64,000 bases of DNA from Saturnia japonica (taxonomy: Eukaryota; Arthropoda; Insecta; Lepidoptera; Saturniidae): contig CM065320.1 of NCBI GenBank assembly GCA_033032175.1, positions 682,001 through 746,000 on the forward strand, written 5' to 3'. Of the stretch, positions 23,317 through 35,172 are shown piece after piece. The notes below the pieces were generated by a model. That model was not told where the DNA came from. It did no database searches and saw only the letters and a list, made by a program, of their open reading frames with translations. Position 1 is the first letter of the stretch. Every line of letters starts with the position of its first letter. A program made the translations under genes and the position numbers.

Positions 23317-23776
23317 CAAGCTGTGGCCGCAGCTTCGCTCACGTGAACTACAGAATGCCCGCGCGAATATTGCTCCCCGCTCCCGGCTATTTTACACACT
23401 TGTACGTATACTCTCGTTAACTTTTTTTAGGTCTTTTTAATGTCTACAGTTATTTAGTACAATAATTTGCTACATCTCTTATGGTTTACTCAGCGTAAGT
23501 TTTTTAAGCGCCCAAATTGATTCACTATGACCTGTATCTTTTTATTTGTGCGGAACCCTAATTCTTTTTGCAAAATAAAAGTATCCCAAGTTTTATCTAC
23601 CAGTGAAATCCCGTCAAAATCGATCTAACCTTTTCGGAGATTACCCGGAACAAACAGACAGACAGACTGATAAAAAAAAATTAAATGATTTTTTTGTTAT
23701 AGGTATCGTATATACTTTCATATGTATTTAGTAAAAAGTGTACAAACAGACACTTTAATTTAATTAATTGTATAGA
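23317..23776 (-). mobile_element. Helitron-like element, family B
   Basis: Both ends are recognisable on the minus strand: 5' TCTATAC with A before it, and 3' GCGGCCACAGCTTG followed by T, where CTTG replaces CTAG. Internal blocks: ATTTTAATTAAATTAAAGTGTC-like start, TGTTTGTTCCGGGTAATCTC, GGTTCCGCAC, TCATAGTGAATCAA, GAACTACAGAAT in reverse complement form near the 3' end. It is about 460 bp and non-coding. Confidence 0.75.
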
Positions 23777-24741
23777 TGAAATTTTTAAGTTATACTTTTT
23801 CGGTGCGTTTAGTAAAGGGTAAAATTGGGATCTGCGTGTGAATCATGTGACGGAAGTGCGACATGTGAATTCATTTTAATTCAGATTCAAATATTGTTTA
23901 TTTATATTTAATAAATTAACAACGTTCAATTATTTTTACACAATTACAAGATCATTTTTAAGAAAAAAGCTAACCTACTTCAGTGATTTTGAAGAGTTCC
24001 CTGGTGTATATTCGAAGTTGAAGGTTCAATACCAATGAAATTTAAAAATGGTATTGAAAGGTATTTGCAGTGTCTATAAAAAAGTGTTAAATGTCTGAAC
24101 AACATTATTTTCTGACTTTTAAAGACATCTCATTGAGGTCATGGTTCACTGTTAGTTGTTTATAAAAGATGTATTTATTTCAACTGCATACCTATTCAAT
24201 TACTAGCGTCAATTAGCTACGTTAAATATCTTCACCCTATATGATTGTAGATTCTATATTAGGTGCCTAGTTAACCGCCTTGTTAAAGAGTCTAATATAT
24301 TGTTACTTTATTCATTTATTCTTATAATCTAGTTCTATAATTGATTTCATAAGTTAGGTTTACCTGACTTTCGATCTGATACGGATTTTTCTCATTTTAA
24401 ACGTAAAAATGAGGCATGTCTCATGTTCAGTAGAAAAAATAAATGTATTTAGCATGTTTAGATTGTGCATCAAAATAATAATGTAGATAATAATTGGTTC
24501 AACTCAACTTTTTATAAAAAAAATTTACCTTTTACAGGGTTTATTTCTACATAATTTACGTACCTACTGCATTAACTGAGCAAAAATATAGTTATAAAAA
24601 AATAATTAAAATTGATTAAAATCATATTAAAATTGATTGTAATAATATAATCGTTATTTACAATGCAAATTATTAATCGCCTTACTATTTATAAAATGAA
24701 ATTTAGTGTTTAGCCATTTACTTCATTTATAAAACAACAAC
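23777..24741. other. Unassigned AT-rich DNA
   Basis: Nothing recognisable. Confidence 0.4.
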
Positions 24742-24861
24742 ATACCATCACGCATATATTCCCCAAAGGGTTAGGCAGAGGTGTACTAATATGCACCCAC
24801 AGTTCGCCGAGTATATTTTTAGGTCCCATGTAATAGGGGGCGAGCCTATTGCCATTAAATT
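24742..24861 (-). repeat. tRNA-SINE family 1, 3' half only
   Basis: On the minus strand it runs from TGGCAATAGGCTCGCCCCC through ACATGGGACCTAAAAATATA and ACTGTGGGTGCATATTAG to TTGGGGAATATATGCG. It matches the 3' halves of the full copies at 47178 and 52220. The tRNA-like head is missing, as expected of 5'-truncated retroposition. Confidence 0.8.
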
Positions 24862-25571
24862 TATAAACACATATTTTAATATTTCTGATTAATGATCATA
24901 ATACTATAACTTTGGATATGTCAACCAATTAACGACAAAATCATTCTCGTATTTTCGAAATCAATTTTAGCAAAGTGGGCTATCCGTTGAAATTAATAGA
25001 TATATCTTGTCACCCTGCAGTCTTTAAATAAAGATAATAAACTTAATAGAGTTATTGGAAATCAATGAAATTTTCAAATTTCAAATCATGTACGAAAAAA
25101 ATGCTGCCCGTTTTCAGTTCAGTAGCTTACACAGGCTTTCACATTAACGTAATTAATAAATTGTACGAGCAGTTGACCATTGATAACTGGATGTGAATTT
25201 GGATGTAGTATTCAGTGCAGTAGAGATTAATATCTATGTATGAAAAATATTTTAATTTAAAACATACCCTTTTTAGTGATGCTATGTTGTTATAAATGTT
25301 TAGGTTACATTAAATCATCCTCCACTTAATCAGGTATTTGTGTGAGGGTAATTATTATAACTTGCATTACTTAACACATACCATTTACGTGCAATATGAC
25401 CTTAATCGTATGGGATTATGGCAATGATGAAGCTGAGGAAATACCAACAAATCCATTGAGATTTTTAGCATATGGATTTGGCAGTAGACACTACATTATA
25501 ACATCTTTTGACGGCGAGTAAATTTATTTCACTTATTAATCTGATTATAATAATAATTGTACATATATAGC
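24862..25571. other. Unassigned AT-rich DNA
   Basis: No gene or repeat recognised. Confidence 0.4.
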
Positions 25572-26075
25572 ATTAGCTATGCCCGTGGCTTCGCTCAAGT
25601 GGACTACAGAATGCCCGCGAGAATCTTGCTTCCCGCTCTCGGCTATTTTAAAGACAAAAATGATTATTGTGGGTGTTCTTTAGCTCTCCCGGGCTTTTTT
25701 GTAGGTATTTTTAATGCCTACATTATGTAGTACATTAATTTGGTATATCTCTTATGGTTTACTCAGTATAAGCCATTTAAGCGCCTGAATTGATTCACCA
25801 TGACCAGTTTTTTTTTTATTTGTACGGAACCTTAATTCTTTTTCTAAAATAAAAGTAACCTAAGTTAGTCCCTATATTATCAGCTATCTATCAGTGAATG
25901 TCCCGTCAAAATCGGTCCAACCGTTTCGGAGATTACCCGGAACAAACAGACAGACAGAATTTTTTTTTAATAGGCTTTTTGTTATAGGTATCGTATATAC
26001 TTTCATATGCACTTAGTAAAAAAACTGTTATTTTGACAATACAAACAGACACTTCAATTTTATTAATTGTATAGA
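25572..26075 (-). mobile_element. Helitron-like element, family B
   Basis: About 500 bp, with 5' A|TCTATAC at the right end and a slightly mutated 3' end (GGGCATAGCTAA followed by T). It carries CGGGTAATCTCCGAAACGG, CTGGTCATGGTGAATCAA and AGATTCTCGCGGGCATTC in family order. There are no terminal inverted repeats and no target duplication, consistent with Helitron-type insertion between A and T. Confidence 0.8.
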
Positions 26076-26335
26076 TCAAATTATTTTTACACAACTTAAA
26101 CAAGTTAAAAGTAAGTAAAATGAATTCACATCATTATAATTGATGGCTTACTTCATGTTTTTGGAAAGCGGGGTAAATTTTTTGGAGTTATTTTTGTTTT
26201 ATATAACATACCTTCTTAAGTGCGTAATACACACATTTTTATTAATGAATATTTGTTAATTTCACGTCTGTGTACTATAAGCCATTGTCCAATGCTAACT
26301 ACCAAACCTAAACATTTTTATTCTTAAACATTTTA

Positions 26336-26713
26336 TTGGGTAAATACAATCCTATAAAGTTTTTAGAACGAAATTCATTAACGTGGCTTGAGGTAGATGT
26401 TGACTTAAAGAAATCATCACGTAAACAAAAAGTGTTATTATCTCTCCATGCAAATTTATCTCTCTCTGTCTCTTTCCATTGTATACGCGTGTGTGTGTGC
26501 ATATTAGTATCGAGATTCGAGCAGACGAGCATCGTAGGCGACCGTTTTTATAAAACTTTTCAGGCAGCTACCAAATTGCAAAACATTGCACTTCGAGCAG
26601 TGCCCCTTAGGGTGGTCACACGAAATAAGCGCGCGTTCAGTAATTCAATAGTTTATCAGTTATTTTGTATGATAAATGTATGTAAAACATATAAAAAACA
26701 TGCATCGATGTGA
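26336..26713 (+). other. 125-codon ORF in a dispersed repeat (family I), copy 2
   Basis: I do not recognise the product. The C-terminal half (KLQNIALRAV, then RAFSNSIVYQLF) aligns with the ORF at 10632-11009 on the opposite strand. At the DNA level the TCATCACGTAA segment at 26414 and the CAAATTGCAAAACATTG segment at 26573 both match copy 1, but here about 120 bases (CATGCAAATTTATCTCTCTC to TTTTCAGGCAGC) separate them. That block is absent from copy 1. The frame is open through the block, which is notable. No terminal repeats, tail or target duplication were seen. Confidence 0.4.
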
Positions 26714-26870
26714 ATTAACTGGACTAACTGATTTTTTAATAAAATTTTACTAATTTTTTTAGTAAATTTGTTCCCCGACCGCAAACTTTTTATTCGTAAC
26801 AATTACTTTTAATTGAACACTAAGAGTTTATGCGTATATTATAAGTATATATAAATAATAATTCATTTAC

Positions 26871-27278
26871 GTGGGTGGTATCATAACGGCTCTCCTTGAA
26901 TTGTCGACAGCAAATATATTCACGCAGCAAAACACCGCCCAAGGCAGGAAATTGTTCGATATATTCATAATAATTGCTCAATCGATTCTAAAACTCATAT
27001 TAATACTTCGAAACCAATCATTAAAATATAATTTTGTTAATTACAAGGCACGTAGTATTAATAAAGTTTTTAGGTACTTTGAATCGAACATTTATTACAA
27101 CCATACATCAATCATGTTTTATGCGTACCGAGGCCTTTTGTTCCTCAATCAATGGGACACGTTGAATTATGTCAAACGCACCTTTCTGATCGCATATTAT
27201 ACTATTGGGGCGTATAAAGCGATAGGGCATTGGTGGATTTACAAATTAATAATGTATTCAAGAGAATTTGTATTCTAA
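26871..27278 (+). other. 135-codon ORF of unknown nature
   Basis: This is one of the longest open frames in the window and starts about 160 bases after the previous ORF. It encodes a hydrophobic stretch at residues about 30-46 and an aromatic-rich C-terminus (YAYRGLLFLNQWD, GHWWIY). In DNA this AT-rich a frame of this length is uncommon but can occur by chance. I see no family motif, no homologous frame next to the copy at 10.6 kb, and no splice or promoter signal I would trust. It is listed as a candidate only. Confidence 0.2.
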
Positions 27279-27728
27279 ATTTAGGAATACGGGTTTCAAT
27301 TTTAAATTCTAAACCTTTAAAATGCACGATTCATTTAAAACTTTATGTACTCAGAATAAATAAATATGCTATTTTTAAATCGTTACTAAATCAAATATCT
27401 CTAGGCTATCAGTTCTATCGTTAAATAAATAATCGTTTTTTTTTCAACTTACAATAAAATTAACGACATGAATATGGAAATATTATATAATTGGAATCGT
27501 AATCACTATACATTTGATTATTCCCATTAATTGGTATATCCTTAAAAGAAATTACCTTATCTGAATTTTAAATTATGTTTTTTTTTTTTTTAATTAAAAC
27601 GATTATGCTTCCTATACTTTACATGAAAAATAAAACGTGTACATAGGTACCTTAAAATGTATTTCACAAATTTTTAATAGTTTAAGTAAAAATCACAACT
27701 CTTATGTAAATAAACAAACATTTTATTA

Positions 27729-28223
27729 CATACAATTAATAAAATTGAAGTGTCTGTTTGTAATGTCTAAATAATAGCTTTTTACTAAATGCATATGAAA
27801 ATATATACGATATCTATAACAAAAAACCCATTTTTGTCTGTCTGACTGTTTGTTACGGGTAATCTCCGAAATGGTTGAACCGATTTTGAAAAGACTTTTA
27901 CAGGCAAATACTTTATATATTAAGGAGTAACGTAGGCTACTTTTATTTTAGAAAACAATTATTGTTCCACGCATACAAAAAATACTGGTCGTGGTGAATC
28001 AATTCGGGCGCTTTAATGACTTATGTTAAGTAAACCAAGTGATATATCAAAACTAATGTAGAACATAATTGTAGATATTAAAAAGACCTACAAAAGAGTT
28101 AGCGGGTTTCTATCTTCTAAGGATCACCCACAAATAACCGGGAGAGGGGATAGCACGATTCGTGCGTGCGCCCGATTTACGGTATTCTGTAGTTCACGCA
28201 AACGAAGTCGCGGACACAGCTAG
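27729..28223 (+). mobile_element. Helitron-like element, family B
   Basis: Nearly complete, about 495 bp. It starts TACAATTAATAAAATTGAAG, missing the first TCTA, and passes through CGGGTAATCTCCGAAATGG and CTGGTCGTGGTGAATCAAT. It ends GCGGACACAGCTAG followed by T. The 3' subterminal GC-rich stretch can form the short hairpin expected before a Helitron CTRR end. Confidence 0.8.
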
Positions 28224-28243
28224 TAATAAATAAAAAGGAATGA

Positions 28244-28292
28244 TACGTATACATATATATATATATACATAGTATATATGTATATATACGTA
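28244..28292. repeat. AT-rich palindromic microsatellite
   Basis: An imperfect TATA/CATA repeat that reads nearly the same on both strands around ATAGTATATATG. It directly follows the Helitron-like element. Confidence 0.7.
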
Positions 28293-29770
28293 ATACATAT
28301 AAGTCTGTCAAACACTGACATTGCAGTGAGATTCTACCATTATATCTCCCTATTTTTACCTTACAAGCTCCCCTTAATCCCCTACGTCACACAAAGCACG
28401 AGGTTGTTAAGTACTTCAAGCATCTATTTCCCTGTACCCTGACATTCAATTCAACTTGTAACTGCAGTCGTTAGTTTATACTCGTATATCCCAGCGTAGG
28501 GGACATAAGAGGGCATGTTCTCGTATACACTTATAAATAAATACTAGACGATATTTACGTACGGATATAGCATTACCGTAGCTATGAAAACGAAAGAAGT
28601 AGCAAGAAAAACAAGAAAAGTAATAGTAGTAATATATTCGACGCATTTTAAACTGAGTCGTCGGGCAATAAATGTCACTGACAGTAGGAATGTGTACGCG
28701 ATGCAACCGTTATCGATAGTTAGCTACATGCGCACGTGACCTTCATTAGCACCCTGACTCCTGATTGGTCGTTACGAGTAAGGGTTGTTGTTTTTCTATA
28801 AATATAATATTTTTTGATATGACACTCATTACATTACTTAGATGAGGATTTTTGAATATAAGAATCTCTAGAAAATATAAAAACGGCCCTTTTCAGGACC
28901 ACATTGCGATCTATACAGTTTCTCTATGATTACATCGAAACAAACATTTTATCTTACAAATTAAAAACTTAAATTTTCCGATAGCGAAAAATTATTCATA
29001 TTATTACTTAACATAATTTAGGATATCGATCATAGCTATCCCGTTATCGATATACACCTCTACAATTCTTACGCACATCACTACACCTCTCCATAAGACC
29101 TGTAAGTGTGAGCGAGACAGAAGGATAAATATGATTTATGACCCGAAGCCTCAGTTCATAATGCGTCAACTATAGTAAGAATGAAGAAGAAGGAAGTGAT
29201 AATAAAGAAGCTGGTTCTTTTCACGCCGGTGCTAAATGAATTCATAGTTGTTTAAAACTCTTTTTTTTAACGCTGCATCTAAGTCATCACAATCTAAAAA
29301 TAGAGTCAAGTAACAGCGGTAGCTGTATTGGGGACATAATATACAATATCTAGATTACAAATAAGATACTTCAAAGCTTGGCACCGTGTTGGGTCTTTCA
29401 CCATACGTATATTTACGTGTTGCTCAAGACTATCTACTCTCTCGTAAAATTAACTTAAAGTATATTCACATATGTAATATTTATGTAAAATTTAGTGTTA
29501 AGATATTAGTTATTACAGAGTAATTTGCTCGTCTCCTATTTTTGCTCTAAATTAATAATTTCTAAAAGTATTACACTGGTCTACAAATGTTGACATTAAA
29601 AAAGTATTCTTAAAGGTAAGTAGCTTTTTTTATTGATTTTTAAATAAAAAATAATTATTATATATCAAAGTTAGTTTCAGTTTATTAGAAAAAGAAATTG
29701 CAAGTTTTTTGTTAAAATGAACAGGAATCACACTGTTATTCTATACACTAGCAGCATTATGACGTGGTTT
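28293..29770. other. Unassigned AT-rich DNA
   Basis: No gene recognised. A 76-codon frame at 28476-28706 on the minus strand lacks any motif. Small palindromes such as TATCGAT occur near 29025-29050. Confidence 0.4.
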
Positions 29771-29772
29771 TT

Positions 29773-29942
29773 TCACTGTTCCTTGTTGTATTCTGCTTCT
29801 GTAATATCTTGACCAACAGTCCACCAATAATCCGATAACATGTTAACATTCTACTCCGATATCGTTTTTCCAGGTTTGCGATGTTCTAATGTAAGCGCTT
29901 CCCATGTTCATCGCTAAAAGCCTCATCATTGTTAAAACTAAA
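29773..29942 (-). pseudogene. Fragment of a transposon-associated arthropod protein
   Basis: On the minus strand one frame reads DEAFSDEHGKRLH, a stop, then IANLEKRYRSR. After a frameshift, another reads NMLSDYWWTVGQDITEAEY and ends in KEQ-stop. I recognise the order 'DE(H/Q)GERFHxDIxxMExRYxGxWxxxMxxDYCWxLxRD' from the C-terminus of a protein found in many copies in arthropod genomes and generally taken as transposon-derived; its function is not known to me. The 5' part is missing, and the stop and frameshift mark it as dead. The family call is from memory; the motif order is seen directly. Confidence 0.55.
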
Positions 29943-30287
29943 CTTTCATCCATTTCAAAATATTAAGTCAATCTTTTTATCTAGTACGGAAATATTTTAC
30001 AGTTACACAACTTTCTAAAAGTTTCTATTGTAGCAGTCTCGAGCCTAAAAGTTCTGCTTTGTTCTTTGGGAATTCTAAGTCCCTTACGAAACCATTTAAT
30101 TGAACTTATCTATAAGCCTGTGATGATGTGCTCGGTTCGTATTCTGATATTAAGATTACCTATGTTAAGACGCTTCGGAAACGGATGAAGATTGCTGTAC
30201 GGGAGAGGACGAGTAGCTGATGGTATTTATATTTGGATAAACTATGGTATTCTTCTTTTTTTTAAACTTCCTTGCCTTTTACTACTC

Positions 30288-30492
30288 GTACGCGATAAGT
30301 TGAGACCTGAGCGCGGTGACGCCATTGTCGGGTCCTGATACAGTGAACAAAAAAAGAAAACAACTAGCTTAATATAGTAAGAGACTAAAAAAACCTATAT
30401 TAAATAATCGCGTTGCGCGCTGTACAACGCTTGTGTCATCGGGGAAGCGGGCGGGGAGTCGCATTTCGCGTGGGTCTCAACTTATCGCGCAC
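30288..30492. mobile_element. 205 bp element with 20 bp terminal inverted repeats (MITE-like)
   Basis: The left end GTACGCGATAAGTTGAGACC (30288-30307) pairs with 30473-30492 at 19 of 20 positions. The inside is GC-richer than the flanks near both ends and A-rich in the middle. No clear target duplication was found, so the superfamily is not assignable. It has no coding capacity. Confidence 0.6.
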
Positions 30493-32009
30493 CAGTTATA
30501 CAAATATATGAGTTTTCAAGCAGAGATAACAATCTTTTGATTGATTCTCGCAACTACATTGGCATTGTGAAACGAAATAATAGTTTATTGCCACTCAGCC
30601 AATTTCTCAAATTTGTAGAACATGGATTGCTGCATAAATGTGGAACCCAGCTTTTATCCTGGAATTTTATTTCTTCATTAAAATAGTAAGAATGTGCTTT
30701 CCTTTATTGTAGGCAATATAGAACATATTCTTATTAAATATCACCTCACCACAAATTTAACAAACAATTGTCAGGATTATTCATGCGTTTTCGAAACATC
30801 TTGTTATAAAATATCGATGTTTATCTTTCAACAAATTTATCACTTAGTAATTCAGAGCAGAGCACCAAAACACAATATTTTTTAAATTACATTTCAACTA
30901 ATTAAGTATATAACAACATTATCAAGCTCAATGAATGTAAAATAAAGAAATTCGAAAGATACTCCAGGTACCGTGAAAACTTAAACTAATAAATGACTTT
31001 TATTTATCAAGTAGTATTCAGTGTGGGTAGACGAGTAAAATTTAGTTGAAATTATTTCGAATACGTTTCCACTGTAGACCAGTGGTATTGACAACTCTTT
31101 TAGCCTTTTATTTAAATTCAGACATTCAAACATACAGACAGACACTATATCTTTAATATCAAATCCGTGATTAGTGCCCTTTATAATTTATTTAAAAATC
31201 TACCACGAAACTTAGAAAAATACACATGTACATTATACACAGAACTAAAGATTTATTAATATAGTACAAGATGCATACACCTCGTAACCTCCTTCCTCTT
31301 TTAAGCATACCTACGGTTTTTTCTTATCGAAAATAGTGTCTAAACGTAAGTTTTAAAAAAACGTCTCTTTTAGAATTATATTTCTAGTACGTAAGTCTAT
31401 GATAGCTATTACGGGAAACAACCGTAAGATATCACGGATTTGACTGCCACCGAAAATGGCAGTGTAGGTGATCGTTTTAGGCCTTTAAATCTAAGACGCC
31501 TTAAAGACTAACGTGAACACATTTATTTCCAGGTAAGAGAGTTTACTTTTCATTGAGTTAACATAGGTTACTGTTTGAGGTCACTTATAGGCACTTTACC
31601 CGATTTATATTGGACAAAAAATTTCACAAACTAGAAAGGCTTGCATGTAGAGTGGGTCACGTAGGGTAGAGATGAGTTACAAAAACATCGATTTTGACAT
31701 AGGTATCGATATCGGTTAGTAAACATACCCTTCCTCCTCTCCTTTCTGCAACTGAACCTGGGCTTTAGAGTCACAGTTTTAAGGTAACCTCCTCTCGGCA
31801 CGAACTAAAAAGTTCTCTATTTGTTATCTTTATTTTGTTTGTATTATAATTATAAATAATAATAATGTAGTCTATATTTCATATATTTCTTTAGCTATAG
31901 CATCCATTTATTTTATGATTTTTGTTAAATTTTATGCCGTGTTTAATTGTTTTAATTCTGCTGTTCTTATTACACACATAATACCTCATTTACACTCTGT
32001 AATATATCC
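30493..32009. other. Unassigned AT-rich DNA
   Basis: No gene recognised. A small hairpin, ACTGCCA/TGGCAGT, lies at 31443-31463. The part after about 31800 may be the 3' untranslated body of the LINE tail that follows. Confidence 0.4.
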
Positions 32010-32140
32010 ATCCAAAGGTTGCTTGGAAGAGATTGCTTTCAGCAATAAGACCGCCTTTTGTACTTAACATATAATTTTAATGTTCGATTTTATATGTAAC
32101 TAACGGTGTACAATAAAGATTAATAAATTAATAAATATTT
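32010..32140 (+). repeat. LINE 3' tail (GCCGCCTTTTGTA type)
   Basis: Reads AAAGGTTGCTTGGAAGAGAT, TGCTTTCAGCAATAAGACCG, CCTTTTGTACTT, then GTGTACAATAAAGATTAAT with an ATTAAT-rich end. I recognise this as the 3' end of an abundant lepidopteran non-LTR retrotransposon, including its polyadenylation signal. No coding part remains. Confidence 0.6.
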
Positions 32141-32778
32141 ATGAAAACATACAACAAATTAGATAGCATCGTTTATTAAATTTCAATTCGGAACCTAGTG
32201 TCATACAAAATACTAAAATTATAATTATCAGATGAGCGCGGACACTCGCGACTAGTTTTCGACCGAATTGATCCGAGATCCTCGTATGTACCCGTTTTTG
32301 CGCGCGTGCGTCATTAGTCATTATCGTTCGTTATATGAAGCTGATTTTCTGTATCTATCTATTTTGTGACTCATATTAAAAAGGTACTAAAATTATTACC
32401 TAAATCAGTATAGAAGTAAATTTAATAACACCCTTGCTTGTTAGACATTTACGACTACACGTACACTCAATGAGATTTATATGGTGTGAATGCACTATGC
32501 AGTCGGCGTGTGTTTGACTTCGAGCCTGAGTTATGTTTATAATGCCATTAGATTGTCCTCTGTTTATGTAGGCAAGTGTTCTGGCTTAAATACCAATGCC
32601 GTTGCGCCCTTGTGTAATTTATGATGATCCCACAGTAAGATTCCTGGGTTGAGTTTCTTTTATCTTGTCGTATGTATGGGAATAATAATAAAAGAAGGGT
32701 TACTTTTTAATTTGTTTTAGTTTTAGTTTGTACCTGCTTCCATTCAATTTATTCATTTCATCATTAAATTTGGTGTTA

Positions 32779-32877
32779 TGTTATAAGTACTGTATATACT
32801 TATAAATGCATTTAGTAAAAAAAACTTGTATTTTGACATTACAAACAAACACTTCAATTTTATTAATTGCATATAGA
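32779..32877 (-). mobile_element. Helitron-like family B, 5' end only
   Basis: On the minus strand it covers A|TCTATATG, AATTAATAAAATTGAAGTG, TTGTAATGTCAAAATAC and the ACTAAATGCATTTATAAG block. A separate CGAAGTCGCGGGTGG at 32891-32905 resembles a family B 3' end on the other strand, so two fragments may abut. Confidence 0.6.
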
Positions 32878-32910
32878 TGAAAGAGTACGAAGTCGCGGGT
32901 GGTTACTAAT

Positions 32911-34704
32911 ATCACATTATATATTATATATAATTTACATACAACGAAAAATCCAAATATTGTAATCCAAATTTAAATATGATATTTCGGACACCGTACC
33001 ATTTTTATGTTTCAAAAAAATTCAATTAGTAATTATTTAAACAAAAAAATCTTTAAAAAAAATTATCAGGTTCAGTTTTAAATGATTTATAGCTCACAGT
33101 AAGTGTTCTTATGTATTATCTCTGATTAATAGTTATGTGTTAGCGTTAGTGCAAAATTGTCGATTAACCTCTTGACCATACGTATCTAAAATTACATATT
33201 ATTATTTCATAGGAATTCGTATTGTTTGCGGAAGGGTATTTTGTAGGAAATGAGCATAAGCACCACGGCTAATTATTCAGTCTATTGTTCCATTGTTTGC
33301 CTAATACTTACACACAAAGTTATATGTTAGTTAAACTTAATATACATAACATCATGACAGGAACTTAGGAAGGCGTCAATCAAAAAGTTTTTACAGCCGA
33401 TTAATATATTTGCATTAACAGATTGTATCTTAACACATAGAATTGGATCACGTTGTGTGTAATGAATGACTTAATTCTGAAAGATTGTCGTGACTGCACA
33501 GGACATTTCGGTAAAGGCTAATTATGTTATGTCATTCGTGTCGTGAGAAAAACGACAATTCATAAATTAATAGCTTTGGACAGACCATAACTATATTTTT
33601 AATTTATTGTACTGAGTAAGTTTTTTTTTAATAATAGTTCGATAAATTACGGTACTTTTTCTGATGGTAAGCACAGTACCTACAATCTCAAATATATAAT
33701 AACACTACCATACCGGCCTATGTAAATATATCTTCACCTTACGCTTGATATGGAAAAATATGTATTATAAACTCATAACTGAAACGTAACTATTATTCAA
33801 CAATTCATGAAAACATATCAAAGTAAGCAAGAGTAAGTGAAGACTATAATAACAGACGATTATTTGTTTGAACAGACTATAGTCTGTCGTTGATATTTAT
33901 AATAAAACATTAGGCGATACGTTCACTGATGTGGCAGCTGGTCTGTTCAAATCGATTGCATCTTATTATTATGCATAATAAATTACTGCTAGGATGAGAG
34001 AATAAGAAAAAAAAATTCCTAAAATATAACAAAGAAAAAAGCGAACGTTTATTATTATCTTAAAAAAATTGACTACTTTGATACTTTCGTTGTTTTTTTA
34101 AGCCTAGCTAGGATATAAACTCTGTATCACTTAACCACAAAATAAATTCAACATAAATTAATGAACACACATACGTTTATGATTATTAAGTTTAAAATAT
34201 ACAGTCGTATTGGTAATCAATTTTAATGGCTTTAAATTATCAGCATACAATTGAGCATTTACCAGTATCGGTTAACATTTAAACAAAATGCGGGAAAATA
34301 TGCCGAAGGTAAATGTCATCAAAACTTAAGGTCGCACTGAGCACACCATTTGTGAATTTATCGCGTGTTTGAAGATCCTTGATAATACTCAATACCTCTC
34401 ATATATTTTTATAAGATATAATAAACACTTCCTAATATAATTTATTTTATATTTTTAATACTTTATTGTATTACTAATCACACTACAATAAAAGAACTTA
34501 AGTTTAAGAAACATTTTACCCCAGCCTTATAGCGATACATGGAAAAAATGTAAGGTAGCATGTATAACAATATTACTTTAGACAATAAAATAATAACTTT
34601 ATTTTGTTCCCAACTGTTTCAAGTAAAAATGAGTTTCTTTTAGTTGTAGCACAGCAAAGTTAGTGCCCTATACGTGATGTGGTAACCACAATACAATCCT
34701 TCTG
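32911..34704. other. Unassigned AT-rich DNA
   Basis: No gene or named repeat. It holds a perfect 16 bp palindrome, ACAGACTATAGTCTGT, at 33872-33887. The TCTGTTCAAATCGATTGCAT motif at 33944 recurs near 63447. Confidence 0.4.
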
Positions 34705-35080
34705 TTTTCTTTTTAGAACTGACTATACTGTTAGCCATAAGGGCCCTGTTGCCCCAAACGACTTTTACAGTTTCACCGTGGTTTGGGGGCGAGCGCTTAA
34801 GGCACTCACAGGAAAGCAGGAACATGTGTATATGTATTTAGTGATCTGTCAGTTTTTGTCTAAACTAACTAGTACAAAAAAAATGTCCCTTGTAAAACTT
34901 ATTTACCTGTGTGGTGTGCGCGAGTGTTGGGTGCAGTGTAATGATGTATGTTGGTATTTATTGATTTCAAGTGTAGTGTCACTGTATCGCGCTAATGGCT
35001 GCTAGATTTAAGGGCTTCACACCGAGGGAACGGACCTAGATTTGAGTTGCCGCAGGAGAGAGTGGACGTGGCGTGTGGCA
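34705..35080 (-). repeat. Retroposon, family D
   Basis: Read on the minus strand it ends GGGCCCTTATGGCTAACAG, TATAGTCAGTTCTAAAAAG, the A-rich 3' end shared by family D. Its upstream part (CACACAGGTAAATAAG) matches the copy at 44030-44575 but lacks about 130 bases found there. Frames of 61 and 108 codons in this interval are in repeat DNA and show no motif. Confidence 0.6.
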
Positions 35081-35172
35081 GTACAATCCAAAAACAAAGT
35101 CGACCACAGAAATATATACAATCGATCGGCGGTCACCATTGCCTGCAAGCCTTTCACCAGCTGCTTATACAT
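35081..35172 (-). repeat. Family E fragment
   Basis: GGCAGTACAATCCAAAAAC, GATCGGCGGTCACC and GCCTGCAAGCCTTTCACC correspond to family E in reverse. It abuts family D directly. Confidence 0.45.

Noticed and set aside
28244..28292. Replication origin or AT-hook site
   Set aside because: It is a simple TATA/CATA microsatellite; nothing beyond composition supports a function.
31830..32140. Terminal exon with poly(A) signal (GTGTACAATAAAG)
   Set aside because: The sequence before the signal matches a common LINE 3' tail and has no splice acceptor with an open frame.
27729..32877. CRISPR-like array, because similar blocks recur (for example the CGGGTAATC blocks)
   Set aside because: The recurrences are parts of dispersed Helitron-like elements hundreds of bases long and kilobases apart; there are no regular short repeats and spacers.
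34640..35005. Overlapping 61- and 108-codon genes
   Set aside because: Both lie in a family D retroposon copy whose other copies do not keep the frames open.
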